64,000 nucleotides of DNA, taken from the NCBI GenBank assembly GCA_002410325.1, contig DHRK01000007.1, positions 195,544 to 259,543 of the forward strand, written 5' to 3'. The translations under genes were made by a program, and so were the position numbers. The notes beneath the pieces were generated by a model. It ran no database searches. It had not been told where the DNA came from and saw nothing but the letters and a program-made list of their open reading frames with translations. Positions 34,428 to 42,731 of this stretch are shown here, piece by piece (the first letter of the stretch is position 1; every line of letters begins with the position of its first letter). The stretch comes from Syntrophomonas sp. UBA5314. Lineage in GTDB: Bacteria; Bacillota; Syntrophomonadia; Syntrophomonadales; Syntrophomonadaceae.

Positions 34428-35333
34428 TTATCCGTCCAGCTCGCGGCTGCTAATCGTAAACAAACCCTGGGGCTTCCACTGCAGGAATAGAATGACCAGC
34501 AGGAACATCAGTACTTTACCCAGCGAGGCATTGGTCAGGAACTCCAAGCTGGTGCTGCCGATGCCGATGGTGAAAGCCCCGGCGATTGTGCCGACAATTC
34601 TGCCCACCCCTCCCAGAACCACTACCATAAAGGTGTCCACCAGGTAATTGGTTCCCAGGGTGGGGCCGATGGAACCGAGCAGGGTCAGGGCGCAGCCGGC
34701 GATACCTGCCAGTCCTGAACCCAGGGCAAAGGTCAGGGCGTCGATTCTTCGGGTATTAATACCCAGACTCTCAGCCATGCTCCGGTTTTGCATCACCGCC
34801 CGGACCCGCCTGCCAGTGGCGGTCCGGTATAAAAACCAGTACACTCCTATAATGCAGACCGTAACCAGCAGTATGATAAACAGCCTTTTATAGGGCAGTT
34901 GAAGATTTCCCATAAGCAGGAGGCCGCCATTGAGCCAAAGCGGGCTCTTTACCTCCACATTGGGGGCTCCAAAGATACTCCGGGCCAATTGCTGCAGAAT
35001 GAGGCTCACGCCCCAGGTGGCCAAAATGCTGTCTATAATCCGTCCATACAGGCGTTTGATGATGGTGACTTCCAGCACGTACCCGATAAGGGCGGTCGTC
35101 AAAAAGGCAGCGGGTATGGCAGCTATAAAATAGAGGCTAAAAAGGCCTGGGCCCCCATACGCTTCAAAAACTTTCTGGGTCAAATAGGTCATGTAGGCGC
35201 CGATCATAATCAGTTCACCGTGAGCCATATTGATGATTTTCATCAGGCCAAAAATGATGGCCAGACCCAGTGCGGCCAGCATCAGAATCGAGCTTACACT
35301 GATCCCGTTAAATATCTGCATAAGATAAATGCT
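34428..35333 (-). CDS. urtB: Urea ABC transporter permease UrtB
   Basis: About 301 residues, LivH-like, eight or so membrane helices: LAALGLAIIFGLMKIINMAHGELIMIGAYMTY and TGRRVRAVMQNRSMAESLGINTRRIDALTFALGSGLAGIAG. ATG 35333 (GTGAAGG before it) is preferred over 35381, since the extra 16 codons read through the hairpin. A long perfect hairpin lies between urtA and urtB. Confidence 0.93.
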   Translation of the reverse strand, partial: SIYLMQIFNGISVSSILMLAALGLAIIFGLMKIINMAHGELIMIGAYMTYLTQKVFEAYGGPGLFSLYFIAAIPAAFLTTALIGYVLEVTIIKRLYGRIIDSILATWGVSLILQQLARSIFGAPNVEVKSPLWLNGGLLLMGNLQLPYKRLFIILLVTVCIIGVYWFLYRTATGRRVRAVMQNRSMAESLGINTRRIDALTFALGSGLAGIAGCALTLLGSIGPTLGTNYLVDTFMVVVLGGVGRIVGTIAGAFTIGIGSTSLEFLTNASLGKVLMFLLVILFLQWKPQGLFTISSRELDG

Positions 35334-35360
35334 CATATAGTCCTTCACCCCCTGCCGGGC

Positions 35361-35399
35361 CCCGCCTGGGCAGGCTGCCAAGGCGCCTGCCCAGGCGGG
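35361..35399 (-). terminator. Strong intergenic hairpin between urtA and urtB
   Basis: CCCGCCTGGGCAGGC and GCCTGCCCAGGCGGG are exact reverse complements (15 bp) around a 9-nt loop. There is no T-run, so it is more likely a processing or stabilising hairpin that keeps the urtA message more abundant than the rest, as is common after binding-protein genes. Confidence 0.7.
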
Positions 35400-35408
35400 T
35401 TCAGCATG

Positions 35409-36638
35409 TTAATTGCTCAAACCTGCGGCCCAAGGATAGGTTTTCAGGTAAGGATCCGGCCTTACCGCTTCTCCCGAATTCCAGATTTCTTTAATCATCC
35501 CGTCCGCCTGAACCTCGCCAATTCTCACCGGCTTCCAGAGATGCTGGTTTTCCCCTTCAATCTTCACCAGGCCTTCCGGGGCTTTGAATTCCAGGCCCTT
35601 AGCAGCCGCTTTCACCTTCTCAACATCCGTGGAGCCGGCTTTTTCCACCGCCGCCGCCCAGAGGTAAACAGCATCGTAAGCCGCTTCAATCGGGTCGTCG
35701 GTCACGCGGTCCTGGCCGTATTTCTTCTTGTAGTTGGCAACGAATTGCTGGTTTTCCGGTGTATCGGTGGTCTGATAATAATTCCAGGAGACCAGGTGTC
35801 CCTTCATGTTGTCAGCACCGATACCGCGGATCTCCTCTTCCGCCACGCTGACTGAACAGGTGCTTATATCCTGGGCGCTTATGCCCGCATCTTTTAACTG
35901 TTTAAAGAAGGCCACGTTGCTGTCCCCGTTTAAGGTATTGAACACAACGTCCGGTTGGGCGGCCTTGATCTTGTTGACAATAGTGCTGTAGTCGGTATAG
36001 CCCAGCGGCGTGTATTCTTCGGCTACCAGTTCACCTCCGGAAGCAGCCAGTTGGGCCTTGATGATCTGGTTGGCGGTGCGGGGAAATACGTAATCGGACC
36101 CTATAAGGAAGAATTTTTTCCCTTTGTTCTTCAACAGCCAATCAACCGCGGGTACGATTTGCTGATTGGGAGCCGCCCCGGTATAAAAAATATTGGGAGA
36201 CGCCTCCATGCCCTCGTATTGCACCGGATACCATAACAAGCCGTTGTTCTGTTCAAACACCGGCAAAACGGCTTTACGGCTGGCCGAGGTCCAGCATCCG
36301 AACACGGTAGCCACTTTATCATTCTGCAACAGCTTTTTGGCCTTCTCGGCAAAGGTCGGCCAATCTGAAGCCCCGTCCTCGATGACCGGCTGGATTTTCT
36401 TGCCCAGCACCCCGCCTTTGGCATTGATTTCTTCTATGGCCATCAATTCAGCATCCCTGACCGACACCTCGCTGATCGCCATGGTTCCGCTTAAGGAATG
36501 TAAAATGCCCACCTTGATAACGTCGCCGGATTCTTTGGCTGCCCCGGTTTCCCCGGCTTTTTGAGAACTGCACCCGGAAAGCAGCAAGAACGCTGCAAGC
36601 ATAACCGCTAGTAAACGCATTATCTTTTTTTTGATCAT
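35409..36638 (-). CDS. urtA: Urea ABC transporter substrate-binding lipoprotein UrtA
   Basis: 409 residues. A lipoprotein signal (LAAFLLLSGCSS) places it on the outside of the membrane. The domain is Peripla_BP_5: KVGILHSLSGTMAISEVSVRDAELMAIEEINAKGG, QPVIEDGASDWPTFAEKAKKLL, FGCWTSASRKAVLPVFE and LLWYPVQYEGMEASPNIFYTGAAPNQQ, which are the UrtA/FmdD spellings. Urea is the likely ligand given the following urease genes; short-chain amides are an alternative. It is the first gene of the operon. Confidence 0.93.
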   Translation of the reverse strand: MIKKKIMRLLAVMLAAFLLLSGCSSQKAGETGAAKESGDVIKVGILHSLSGTMAISEVSVRDAELMAIEEINAKGGVLGKKIQPVIEDGASDWPTFAEKAKKLLQNDKVATVFGCWTSASRKAVLPVFEQNNGLLWYPVQYEGMEASPNIFYTGAAPNQQIVPAVDWLLKNKGKKFFLIGSDYVFPRTANQIIKAQLAASGGELVAEEYTPLGYTDYSTIVNKIKAAQPDVVFNTLNGDSNVAFFKQLKDAGISAQDISTCSVSVAEEEIRGIGADNMKGHLVSWNYYQTTDTPENQQFVANYKKKYGQDRVTDDPIEAAYDAVYLWAAAVEKAGSTDVEKVKAAAKGLEFKAPEGLVKIEGENQHLWKPVRIGEVQADGMIKEIWNSGEAVRPDPYLKTYPWAAGLSN

Positions 36639-36734
36639 TGATAACCCTTCCTCTCCCAGTATTATTGAGCCCGTTAAAGATGAGGCCCGCTTTTGTGAAG
36701 CCGGTTTTAAGCCAGTTCACAATTGCCAGGAAAT

Positions 36735-36800
36735 ATAGCAAAAGGCGCCAGCCTGAATGGAGCCTCTTTACGGCTTCCATCGCCATAGCGCCTGTGCTAT
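36735..36800 (-). repeat. Structured repeat copy C upstream of urtA
   Basis: Read on the minus strand: ATAGCA-c-AGGCGC pairs with GCGCCT-tt-TGCTAT (12 bp). Inside, conserved TATGGCGATGGAA leads into a hairpin ATGGA-a-GCC / GGC-TCCAT. Copies B and A have the same layout with pair-preserving changes. It lies 97 bases before urtA. Candidate cis-acting RNA; no known riboswitch matched. Confidence 0.6.
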
Positions 36801-36901
36801 CCCTGCCCGTTTGGGCCTACCTCCTGATTGTGAAATTCCGTAGTTGATACAAGACCGGCAACAATGCCTATCAGGTTTTCTGATGACTGGCCTCCGTAAA
36901 G

Positions 36902-36964
36902 TAGCAAAGGCGCCTGCGACGTGAAAGCCTGAGTGGCTTTTTCATCACTATAGCGCCTATGCCA
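36902..36964 (-). repeat. Structured repeat copy B upstream of urtA
   Basis: Minus strand: TGGCA-t-AGGCGC pairs with GCGCCT-t-TGCTA, including a G-T pair. The inside is TATAGTGATGAA with hairpin AAAGCC / GGCTTT closed by GTG / CAC. The conserved core matches copies A and C. The 607-bp gap 36639-37245 holds these repeats and no gene. Confidence 0.6.
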
Positions 36965-37061
36965 AAAACCGGTGGATTACAGATACCTATTAAGATTTTT
37001 ACGACAACCCCAATATCATGGCCATGATTGTGGTGTTTCCTGGCAACTCTTCCCGGACAAA

Positions 37062-37131
37062 ATAACAAAAGACGCCCTGGGCAATGTACTTATCCCGGCC
37101 GGATGTTCCATTGCTATAGCGCCCGTGCTAT
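37062..37131 (-). repeat. Structured repeat copy A upstream of urtA
   Basis: Minus strand: ATAGCA-cG-GGCGC pairs with GCGTC-tttt-TGTTAT, using two G-T pairs in place of the Watson-Crick pairs of copy C. Inside, TATAGCAATGGAA leads to ATCC / GGAT closed by CAATG / CATTG. It begins about 115 bases after the response regulator stop codon. Confidence 0.6.
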
Positions 37132-37245
37132 GTTTCCCCGGATGTTTTTATGGCTCAGTCATCAGTTCATGTTAGATATTTTACCTTATGCCGGGCCAAT
37201 GATATACGGGAGAAAACCGTTATTTTACACAAAGATCCCGCATTT

Positions 37246-38313
37246 TTATTCAGGCAGTTTTTTAAACCGGCTGGGGGTGCAGCCGGTGTACTCCTTGAAC
37301 AACTGGCTGAAATAATCACTGGTGCGGTACCCCAGTTTCCCGCTAATTTCATAGTTTTTATAGCAGCCGCTTCTAATCAGGTATTTGGCATGTTCCATCT
37401 TAATTTTGGTGACATATTCGTGAAAGCTGCTCCCCGTCTTTTGTTTGAAAAGCCTGCCGATATAATCCTTGCTGACCTGGATCTCCCGGGCAACCGCATC
37501 CAGAGTGATATTTGACTCCACGTGATCTATTACATAATTGCAGGTCCTTTTCACAAGGCCGTCGGTCTGATGGAGTTCATATTTTCTTATGACTTCCAAT
37601 CCGCGGGTAAAGAATTCCAGGAAAAGTCCCTCCATTTCACGCTTATTGCGCTCCAGGGCGGCCGGGCAGGCCAGTACCTCGCCTTCTACTTTTTCCAGCC
37701 AGGGAAATACCGAACCGATCCCTTCCTTCACTTCAATCATTATATTTTCCATAAGCTTTACCGCGCCGGGATCAGGTAGATAGTCTATCTCATCCACAAC
37801 CCGGCGGGCTTCCTCCATGATAGAGGGGCTTCCCGCCAATAAAAGAGCGCTCAGGGTTCTAACTCCGTTCAGGGGATAAAACTGCTTCAGAGAATCATCC
37901 ATAAGGTTCTTCTCCCCTGCCTCCCTGATCATCGCTTTATTGTCCAGGTGCTCTTTCACCCTCTTTAGCGTCTCGGCCAGTATCTTTTCGTCTATGGGTT
38001 TGGTCATATAATCGAACACTCCCCAGCGGATGCCCTGCCGGGCATAGTTAAAATCACTGTGAGTGCTCAGAAAAACCACACAAATATCCCACTGCAAAAG
38101 CTTAAGCTCCTTTAAAAGCTCGATTCCATCCATACCCGGCATCTTAATGTCAGTGAGCAGCAGGTCAAAGTGCCGGGAGCTCATCTTCCTTAAGGCTTCT
38201 TTACCGTCGCAGGCTTCACCGGCAATGGTTAAGCCAGAACCTTCCCACTGTTTATAGCGCTTTAACATATAGCGGCTGGTCCGGTCATCGTCAACGATCA
38301 AAACATCATACAT
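37246..38313 (-). CDS. AraC-type response regulator
   Basis: 355 residues. An N-terminal receiver domain (VLIVDDDRTSRYML, phospho-acceptor in LLLTDIKMPGMDGIELL, Thr/Lys switch in TKPIDEKIL) is followed by a linker and a C-terminal AraC/XylS double HTH (VAREIQVSKDYIGRLFKQKTGSSFHEYVTKIKMEHAKYLI ... GYRTSDYFSQLFKEYTG). It starts four bases after the sensor kinase stop, so the pair is coexpressed. Its target is likely the urt-ure operon 600 bp downstream; this is inference. Confidence 0.9.
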   Translation of the reverse strand: MYDVLIVDDDRTSRYMLKRYKQWEGSGLTIAGEACDGKEALRKMSSRHFDLLLTDIKMPGMDGIELLKELKLLQWDICVVFLSTHSDFNYARQGIRWGVFDYMTKPIDEKILAETLKRVKEHLDNKAMIREAGEKNLMDDSLKQFYPLNGVRTLSALLLAGSPSIMEEARRVVDEIDYLPDPGAVKLMENIMIEVKEGIGSVFPWLEKVEGEVLACPAALERNKREMEGLFLEFFTRGLEVIRKYELHQTDGLVKRTCNYVIDHVESNITLDAVAREIQVSKDYIGRLFKQKTGSSFHEYVTKIKMEHAKYLIRSGCYKNYEISGKLGYRTSDYFSQLFKEYTGCTPSRFKKLPE

Positions 38314-38316
38314 ACC

Positions 38317-41016
38317 CTACACCTCGCTCGCTTTTACATTCGTTTTCCCAATAATATCCAGTAAATCCGCAGCGGCGTCTTCGAACCGGTAGGAGCAGAT
38401 TTTCCTCTGCAGCTGCCGGAAAGTCAAATCATCCAATGCCGCTTCCAGATGGTGGCGGCCGGAATAGAAAAGGTTCTTGGCTTCAGCGTCTCCGGACCTT
38501 AATAAATCCAGAAGCTCGGCCCAAAATTCCTCCCGGTTCCCGGGATAGGGGTCGATATCCGGCTCCCCCTCTACCACCGCAACCGAGGCTATGAACTGCT
38601 CGGCATGCCGGCAGCTAAGCTGCAAAAACGTTTCCAGCTCGTTTATACAGTGGTAAATTACTTCGCTTTTTCCGCTGCCCAACGCCTTCTGCAAGGCCTG
38701 GGCGGAGTCGCTTAATTGCTTAATCCCGATATTGCCCGCGATGCCTTGCATCGTGTGAACCAGCCTCTGCGCCTCGGGAAAATTCTGCTCCTGAATAGAC
38801 TGGCGTATCTTTAGGGCGTCATTCCCGTGATTCATTACAAACTGCTCCAAAAGCGTTTTGTATTTCCGGGCGCTCCCCCCCACCCGTTGCAGGCCTTTAT
38901 CAAAAGCGATCCAGGACTGGTTTTCAGCGGCCGGGGAGACTGAGCATCCCGCCTGGAGGCTCTCATCCACAGGTATGTAATCCTTCAAAACCGCCACTAA
39001 TTGGACCGGATCGAGCGGTTTGGTAAGGAAGGCATTCATACCGCTGGCCATGGCCCTTTCGGCTACTCCTTCCACCGCATCAGCCGACAGGGCGATAATC
39101 GGCAGACCTTCAGCGCCGGCTAAGCGGCGCAGACGCCGGGTGGCTTCATAGCCGTCCATAACCGGCATGCGGACATCCATTAAAACGGCATCGAAACACT
39201 TTTCCCGCACCTTTTCCAGAGCGGCTGATCCGCTGTCCGCCATCTCGGCTTCAAATCCCATGTTTTCCAGTATTTCACGGGTCATATCAAGATTGATCCG
39301 GTTGTCTTCCACAACCAGAATGCGCCGGTTGTTAAAAAGGCTCCGGCAGCCGCCCACTGCAGTTTTCTTATTCCCCGGGTCGGGGGCCGCTTCAGCCACG
39401 GTGAATTGGGCGGTAAAGGCGAATAGCGAGCCTTTGCCCGGCTGGCTTTTTAAGCTTATCTCCCCTTGCATCAACCCCACAATCCGCTTGCATATCGCCA
39501 ATCCCAGGCCGGTTCCCCCGTATTTTCTGGAGGTGGAGGCGTTCTCCTGGGTAAAGGCCTCAAATATGGCGGTATGATGTTGAGGAGCTATGCCAATACC
39601 GGTATCCGCTACTGTGAAGCGAAGGTCAGCCCGGGTTTCCCCTTCTTCCGCAAGCTCGACCCCCAGTTTGATGCAGCCCTGGTGAGTGAATTTAATGGCA
39701 TTGGACAAAAGGTTTAAAAGCACCTCTTTGAGTTTGCTGGCATCACCCGACAAATAGCGCGGTACATCATCCTGTATATCAAGGTTTAGAGTCAGCTCTT
39801 TTCGCTGCGCCTCAACACTGACCATGTCATAAATGTCATAGAGCAGCGCCCGAAGCTCAAAGGGAGCGTTGTCCAGGACCATTCGCCCTGCCTCAATTTT
39901 GGAGAAATCCAATATTTCATTGATGATGGCCAGCAGATTCCGGGCCGCGCTGTCTATCTTGTCAACATATTCCCTCTGCTTGACCTCAAGTTCGGTGTTT
40001 TCGAGGAGATATTCATAGCCGATAATAGTGTTTAACGGGGTCCTGATTTCATGGCTCATATTGGCCAGGAATTCACTTTTGGCGTTGTTGGCCAGCTCCG
40101 CCTCTTCTTTGGCCGCCTTCATGGTTTCTTCCGCCTGCCTTCTTTTGACCAGCTCTTCTTGAAAGGATGCATACAATTCATTAAAGGTGGAAGCCAGCAT
40201 GCGCAGTTCCCGGGTTCCTTCGGGCACCAGCCTGAACCGCTGGTCGGCAAAGGAAAATACCTGCAGTTTTTTGGTAAAACTGTTGATGGGATCGGTAATC
40301 TGGGTTAATAGAATCTTAAATAAAACAGCGATGGCGCACATGATGATAACGGCCAGGATCATCTGCACCGCCGCCGCCCTCGATGTGCCCTGCCGGGCTG
40401 AAGCCAGTTCAGCCTCCAGACGATCATTCATAATCGTCTGGAAGGTGGCGATGGGACTCATAATGCTCCTTTTATCAGCGTCATATTGTTCATCAAACAT
40501 GATATCCTGGGCTTTGGCCAGTTTTTCCGGCCCGGTCCGTTGCTTATCTTCAACGTTAAGGCGGTAGCTGGCAACTTCCGTTGTCATCTCACTCTCCGGC
40601 ACGCCTTGCGCCTCCAGGACCAGGCGCATGGAATGACGTTCCGTTGTGACCAGGGTGTCTGAATTGCGCTTGGCTTCATTCAATAAGGCCAATTCCTCCT
40701 GGGGTGAGTTCAACTCCTGAAGACGGGCAATGACATTATCCCGGGTCCTGGTCTGATTGATCTCCGCCCAGTATTTCTGCAGGTGGGAAATATCTTGGGT
40801 GACCGCGTATTTTCTCGCTTCATCGGTAAGATAATCGGAGGCGTCAGCCAGGTTGATGCCCAGTTGTTTAAATTCGGTTCTTCTCTGCTCGGCCAGCCTT
40901 TCCGCTTTAATGCCGGCATTCATGTAGAATATACTGGCGCCCAGCAACATAGCGATAAAGAGGAATATGCCCAGCATGATAGCGCTGATGGTTGACTGCT
41001 TGATGTTCATTTTCAT
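38317..41016 (-). CDS. Hybrid sensor histidine kinase
   Basis: 899 residues. Two membrane helices (about 11-33 and 213-235) frame an extracellular four-helix-like sensor domain of ~180 residues. Then come HAMP, a coiled coil, HisKA with NMSHEIRTPLNTIIG, HATPase (N box LSNAIKFTHQG, G1 DTGIGIAPQ, G2 GGTGLGLAI), a receiver domain (LVVEDNRINLDMTR, VLMDVRMPVMDGYEA, TKPLDPVQLV), and a C-terminal HPt region with RLVHTMQGIAGNIG. Full phosphorelay in one chain. It lies upstream of the AraC-type regulator and likely senses an extracellular nitrogen-related signal. Confidence 0.9.
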   Translation of the reverse strand: MKMNIKQSTISAIMLGIFLFIAMLLGASIFYMNAGIKAERLAEQRRTEFKQLGINLADASDYLTDEARKYAVTQDISHLQKYWAEINQTRTRDNVIARLQELNSPQEELALLNEAKRNSDTLVTTERHSMRLVLEAQGVPESEMTTEVASYRLNVEDKQRTGPEKLAKAQDIMFDEQYDADKRSIMSPIATFQTIMNDRLEAELASARQGTSRAAAVQMILAVIIMCAIAVLFKILLTQITDPINSFTKKLQVFSFADQRFRLVPEGTRELRMLASTFNELYASFQEELVKRRQAEETMKAAKEEAELANNAKSEFLANMSHEIRTPLNTIIGYEYLLENTELEVKQREYVDKIDSAARNLLAIINEILDFSKIEAGRMVLDNAPFELRALLYDIYDMVSVEAQRKELTLNLDIQDDVPRYLSGDASKLKEVLLNLLSNAIKFTHQGCIKLGVELAEEGETRADLRFTVADTGIGIAPQHHTAIFEAFTQENASTSRKYGGTGLGLAICKRIVGLMQGEISLKSQPGKGSLFAFTAQFTVAEAAPDPGNKKTAVGGCRSLFNNRRILVVEDNRINLDMTREILENMGFEAEMADSGSAALEKVREKCFDAVLMDVRMPVMDGYEATRRLRRLAGAEGLPIIALSADAVEGVAERAMASGMNAFLTKPLDPVQLVAVLKDYIPVDESLQAGCSVSPAAENQSWIAFDKGLQRVGGSARKYKTLLEQFVMNHGNDALKIRQSIQEQNFPEAQRLVHTMQGIAGNIGIKQLSDSAQALQKALGSGKSEVIYHCINELETFLQLSCRHAEQFIASVAVVEGEPDIDPYPGNREEFWAELLDLLRSGDAEAKNLFYSGRHHLEAALDDLTFRQLQRKICSYRFEDAAADLLDIIGKTNVKASEV

Positions 41017-41097
41017 TGGGCGTCTGCCCCCCTTCCCATACCACTAAAGGCGCCATCGCCATTCCCTTTTGCCCCCGGTCATGTTATAAAATGAAAA

Positions 41098-41143
41098 AGG
41101 CAGGGAGCCCGTTGGATGGTTTCAAACCACGGCCCCTATGCCT
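41098..41143 (-). promoter_or_regulatory. Attenuator-like hairpin in the sensor kinase leader
   Basis: Minus strand: AGGCA-ta-GGGGCCG is complementary to CGGGCTCCC-TGCCT, with an inner GGTTT/AAACC hairpin, and is followed directly by TTTTTCATTTT. This is a terminator-like structure about 80 bases before the start codon, with no gene before it to end. The 5' part (GGCATAGG-GC) resembles repeat copy B. Confidence 0.5.
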
Positions 41144-41209
41144 CAAAGTCATCAGGATATATTTTTTTAAAAATTATACAACACTTTTACAAAAAGGTGG
41201 TCTGCTTTT

Positions 41210-42325
41210 GTGGAAAACATTAAAACCATGGATGTGCCTGACATACTCTTGATAGATGACACCCCGGAAGACATTGAAGCGGCGGTCGCCTTATTCCGCG
41301 AAAACGGCTACCGGGTCAGGATCGCCACCAAAGCCAGCACCGCCCTAAAACTGCTGGAGCAGCAGGCCCCGGATATTATCCTCCTGGATATTTATATGCC
41401 GGAAATGGATGGTTTTCAACTCTGTCAGACCATTAAAGGCCAGCTTCAATTTGCCTCGCTCCCCATCATTTTTTTGACATCGAGCAACGATGAAGAAAGC
41501 ATCAAAAGAGGCTTTGAATTAGGAGCCCAGGATTACGTAGTAAAGCCTTTTAATCTTTCCGAACTCCTGGCCCGGGTTGACACCCATGTAAAGCTAAAGC
41601 ACCAGTCGGAGTCATTGATTGAAGCTTATGAAGAGCTGGACAGCTTCTGCTACACGGTTGCCCACGACTTGAAGGCCCCTTTGTTGTCCATCGGCAAACT
41701 GCTTGAATACCTGGCTTTGGATTATTCCGATCACTTGGATGAAGACGGGCTTGAACTGCTTTCCCATATCCAGGATAAATCCAACGAAGTCCTGGGTATC
41801 ATAGACCATCTCCTGGAATTTTCCAGAATGTGTGAAATGCCCCTGACCAGTGCGGCCATTAATTTGGAAACCCTGTTTCTCCAGGTTTTTAACGAGCTTA
41901 AAGAACAACAAGGCCCCCGACAGATTGAGTTGATCCTGGGCCGCCTTCCGGAAATTCATGGTGATCCGTTCCTGATTAAACTTTTGCTTACCAATGTCTT
42001 ATCCAATGCCATAAAGTATACGGGAGGCAGGGATATTGCTGTAATAGAAGCTTCCAGCCGGGAGCAAGGCAATGAATACCTTGTATCGATCAAGGATAAT
42101 GGCATCGGTTTTGACATGCGCTACGCCTCCCGGTTGTTCAAGGTATTTCAGAGGCTTCACTCCCAGGAGGAATTTCCCGGAAGCGGAGTGGGCCTGGCCA
42201 TATGCCAGAGGATATTAAAAAGACACGGCGGGCGGGCCTGGCTTATCGGTGTTCCGGATAATGGAGCAACTTTCTACTTTACCTATCCCAGGTCCCAGCG
42301 GGATCAGGACGCCGCCACTCCATAG
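41210..42325 (+). CDS. Receiver-histidine kinase protein
   Basis: 371 residues: an N-terminal receiver domain (ILLIDDTPEDIEAA, phospho-Asp in IILLDIYMPEMDGF, VVKPFNLSELLARV), a short linker, then HisKA with CYTVAHDLKAPLLSIGKLLEYL and HATPase (TNVLSNAIKYTGG, DNGIGFDMR, GSGVGLAICQRI). No membrane segment, so it is cytoplasmic. GTG 41210 follows AAAGGTGG. It diverges from the sensor kinase gene and may be a second input for the same regulatory pathway. Confidence 0.9.
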   Translation: MENIKTMDVPDILLIDDTPEDIEAAVALFRENGYRVRIATKASTALKLLEQQAPDIILLDIYMPEMDGFQLCQTIKGQLQFASLPIIFLTSSNDEESIKRGFELGAQDYVVKPFNLSELLARVDTHVKLKHQSESLIEAYEELDSFCYTVAHDLKAPLLSIGKLLEYLALDYSDHLDEDGLELLSHIQDKSNEVLGIIDHLLEFSRMCEMPLTSAAINLETLFLQVFNELKEQQGPRQIELILGRLPEIHGDPFLIKLLLTNVLSNAIKYTGGRDIAVIEASSREQGNEYLVSIKDNGIGFDMRYASRLFKVFQRLHSQEEFPGSGVGLAICQRILKRHGGRAWLIGVPDNGATFYFTYPRSQRDQDAATP

Positions 42326-42425
42326 CGTTCAACGGGTATACTTCCTTAAAATGGGAGTATGAAGCCGAAAATGCTTGGCCATCCTGGCTCAAACACCATA
42401 TATTTAATTTTTGGCCTTTCAGCGG

Positions 42426-42454
42426 TTGATTTCTCCGGGCAGGGATTGTATAAT
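42426..42454 (+). promoter_or_regulatory. Promoter of tRNA-Lys
   Basis: TTGATT (42426-42431), 17-bp spacer, TATAAT (42449-42454); the tRNA begins 19 bases later. Confidence 0.65.
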
Positions 42455-42472
42455 ATCAATTGCGACATTCAA

Positions 42473-42549
42473 GGGCCATTAGCTCAATCAGGCAGAGCAG
42501 CTGACTCTTAATCAGAAGGTTGAAGGTTCGATTCCTTCATGGCCCACCA
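42473..42549 (+). tRNA. tRNA-Lys (anticodon CTT)
   Basis: 77 nt. The acceptor GGGCCAT pairs with ATGGCCC, then a discriminator A and an encoded CCA. The anticodon loop reads CTCTTAA with anticodon CTT, and the T-arm is GGTTCGATTCC. All arms fold normally. The AT-rich island begins right after it, so its 3' end is a likely integration site. Confidence 0.95.
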
Positions 42550-42562
42550 TAAAAAGTAAAGG

Positions 42563-42587
42563 AACCACGCAGGTTTGCGTGGTTTTT
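42563..42587 (+). terminator. Terminator after tRNA-Lys
   Basis: AACCACGC-aggttt-GCGTGGTT followed by TTTTG. A clear Rho-independent terminator 14 bases after the CCA. The remaining gap to 42731 holds only a short GATGCCCAAAC direct repeat. Confidence 0.85.
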
Positions 42588-42731
42588 TGTTTCGTTAAAA
42601 ATGGGATACATTTACCAGTTTTTGTTAAAACGATGCCCAAACGATGCCCATTTTATATTCAGTATTTTAATTGTTACAGTTGGTAATTGAAAACTATTAG
42701 CTTTGGTAGCCCAAGGGAAACCGAACCCTAA

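Noticed and set aside
36735..36800. Fluoride riboswitch in copy C because of GGCGATGG
   Set aside because: The rest of that motif is missing and copies A and B do not share the hexamer context.
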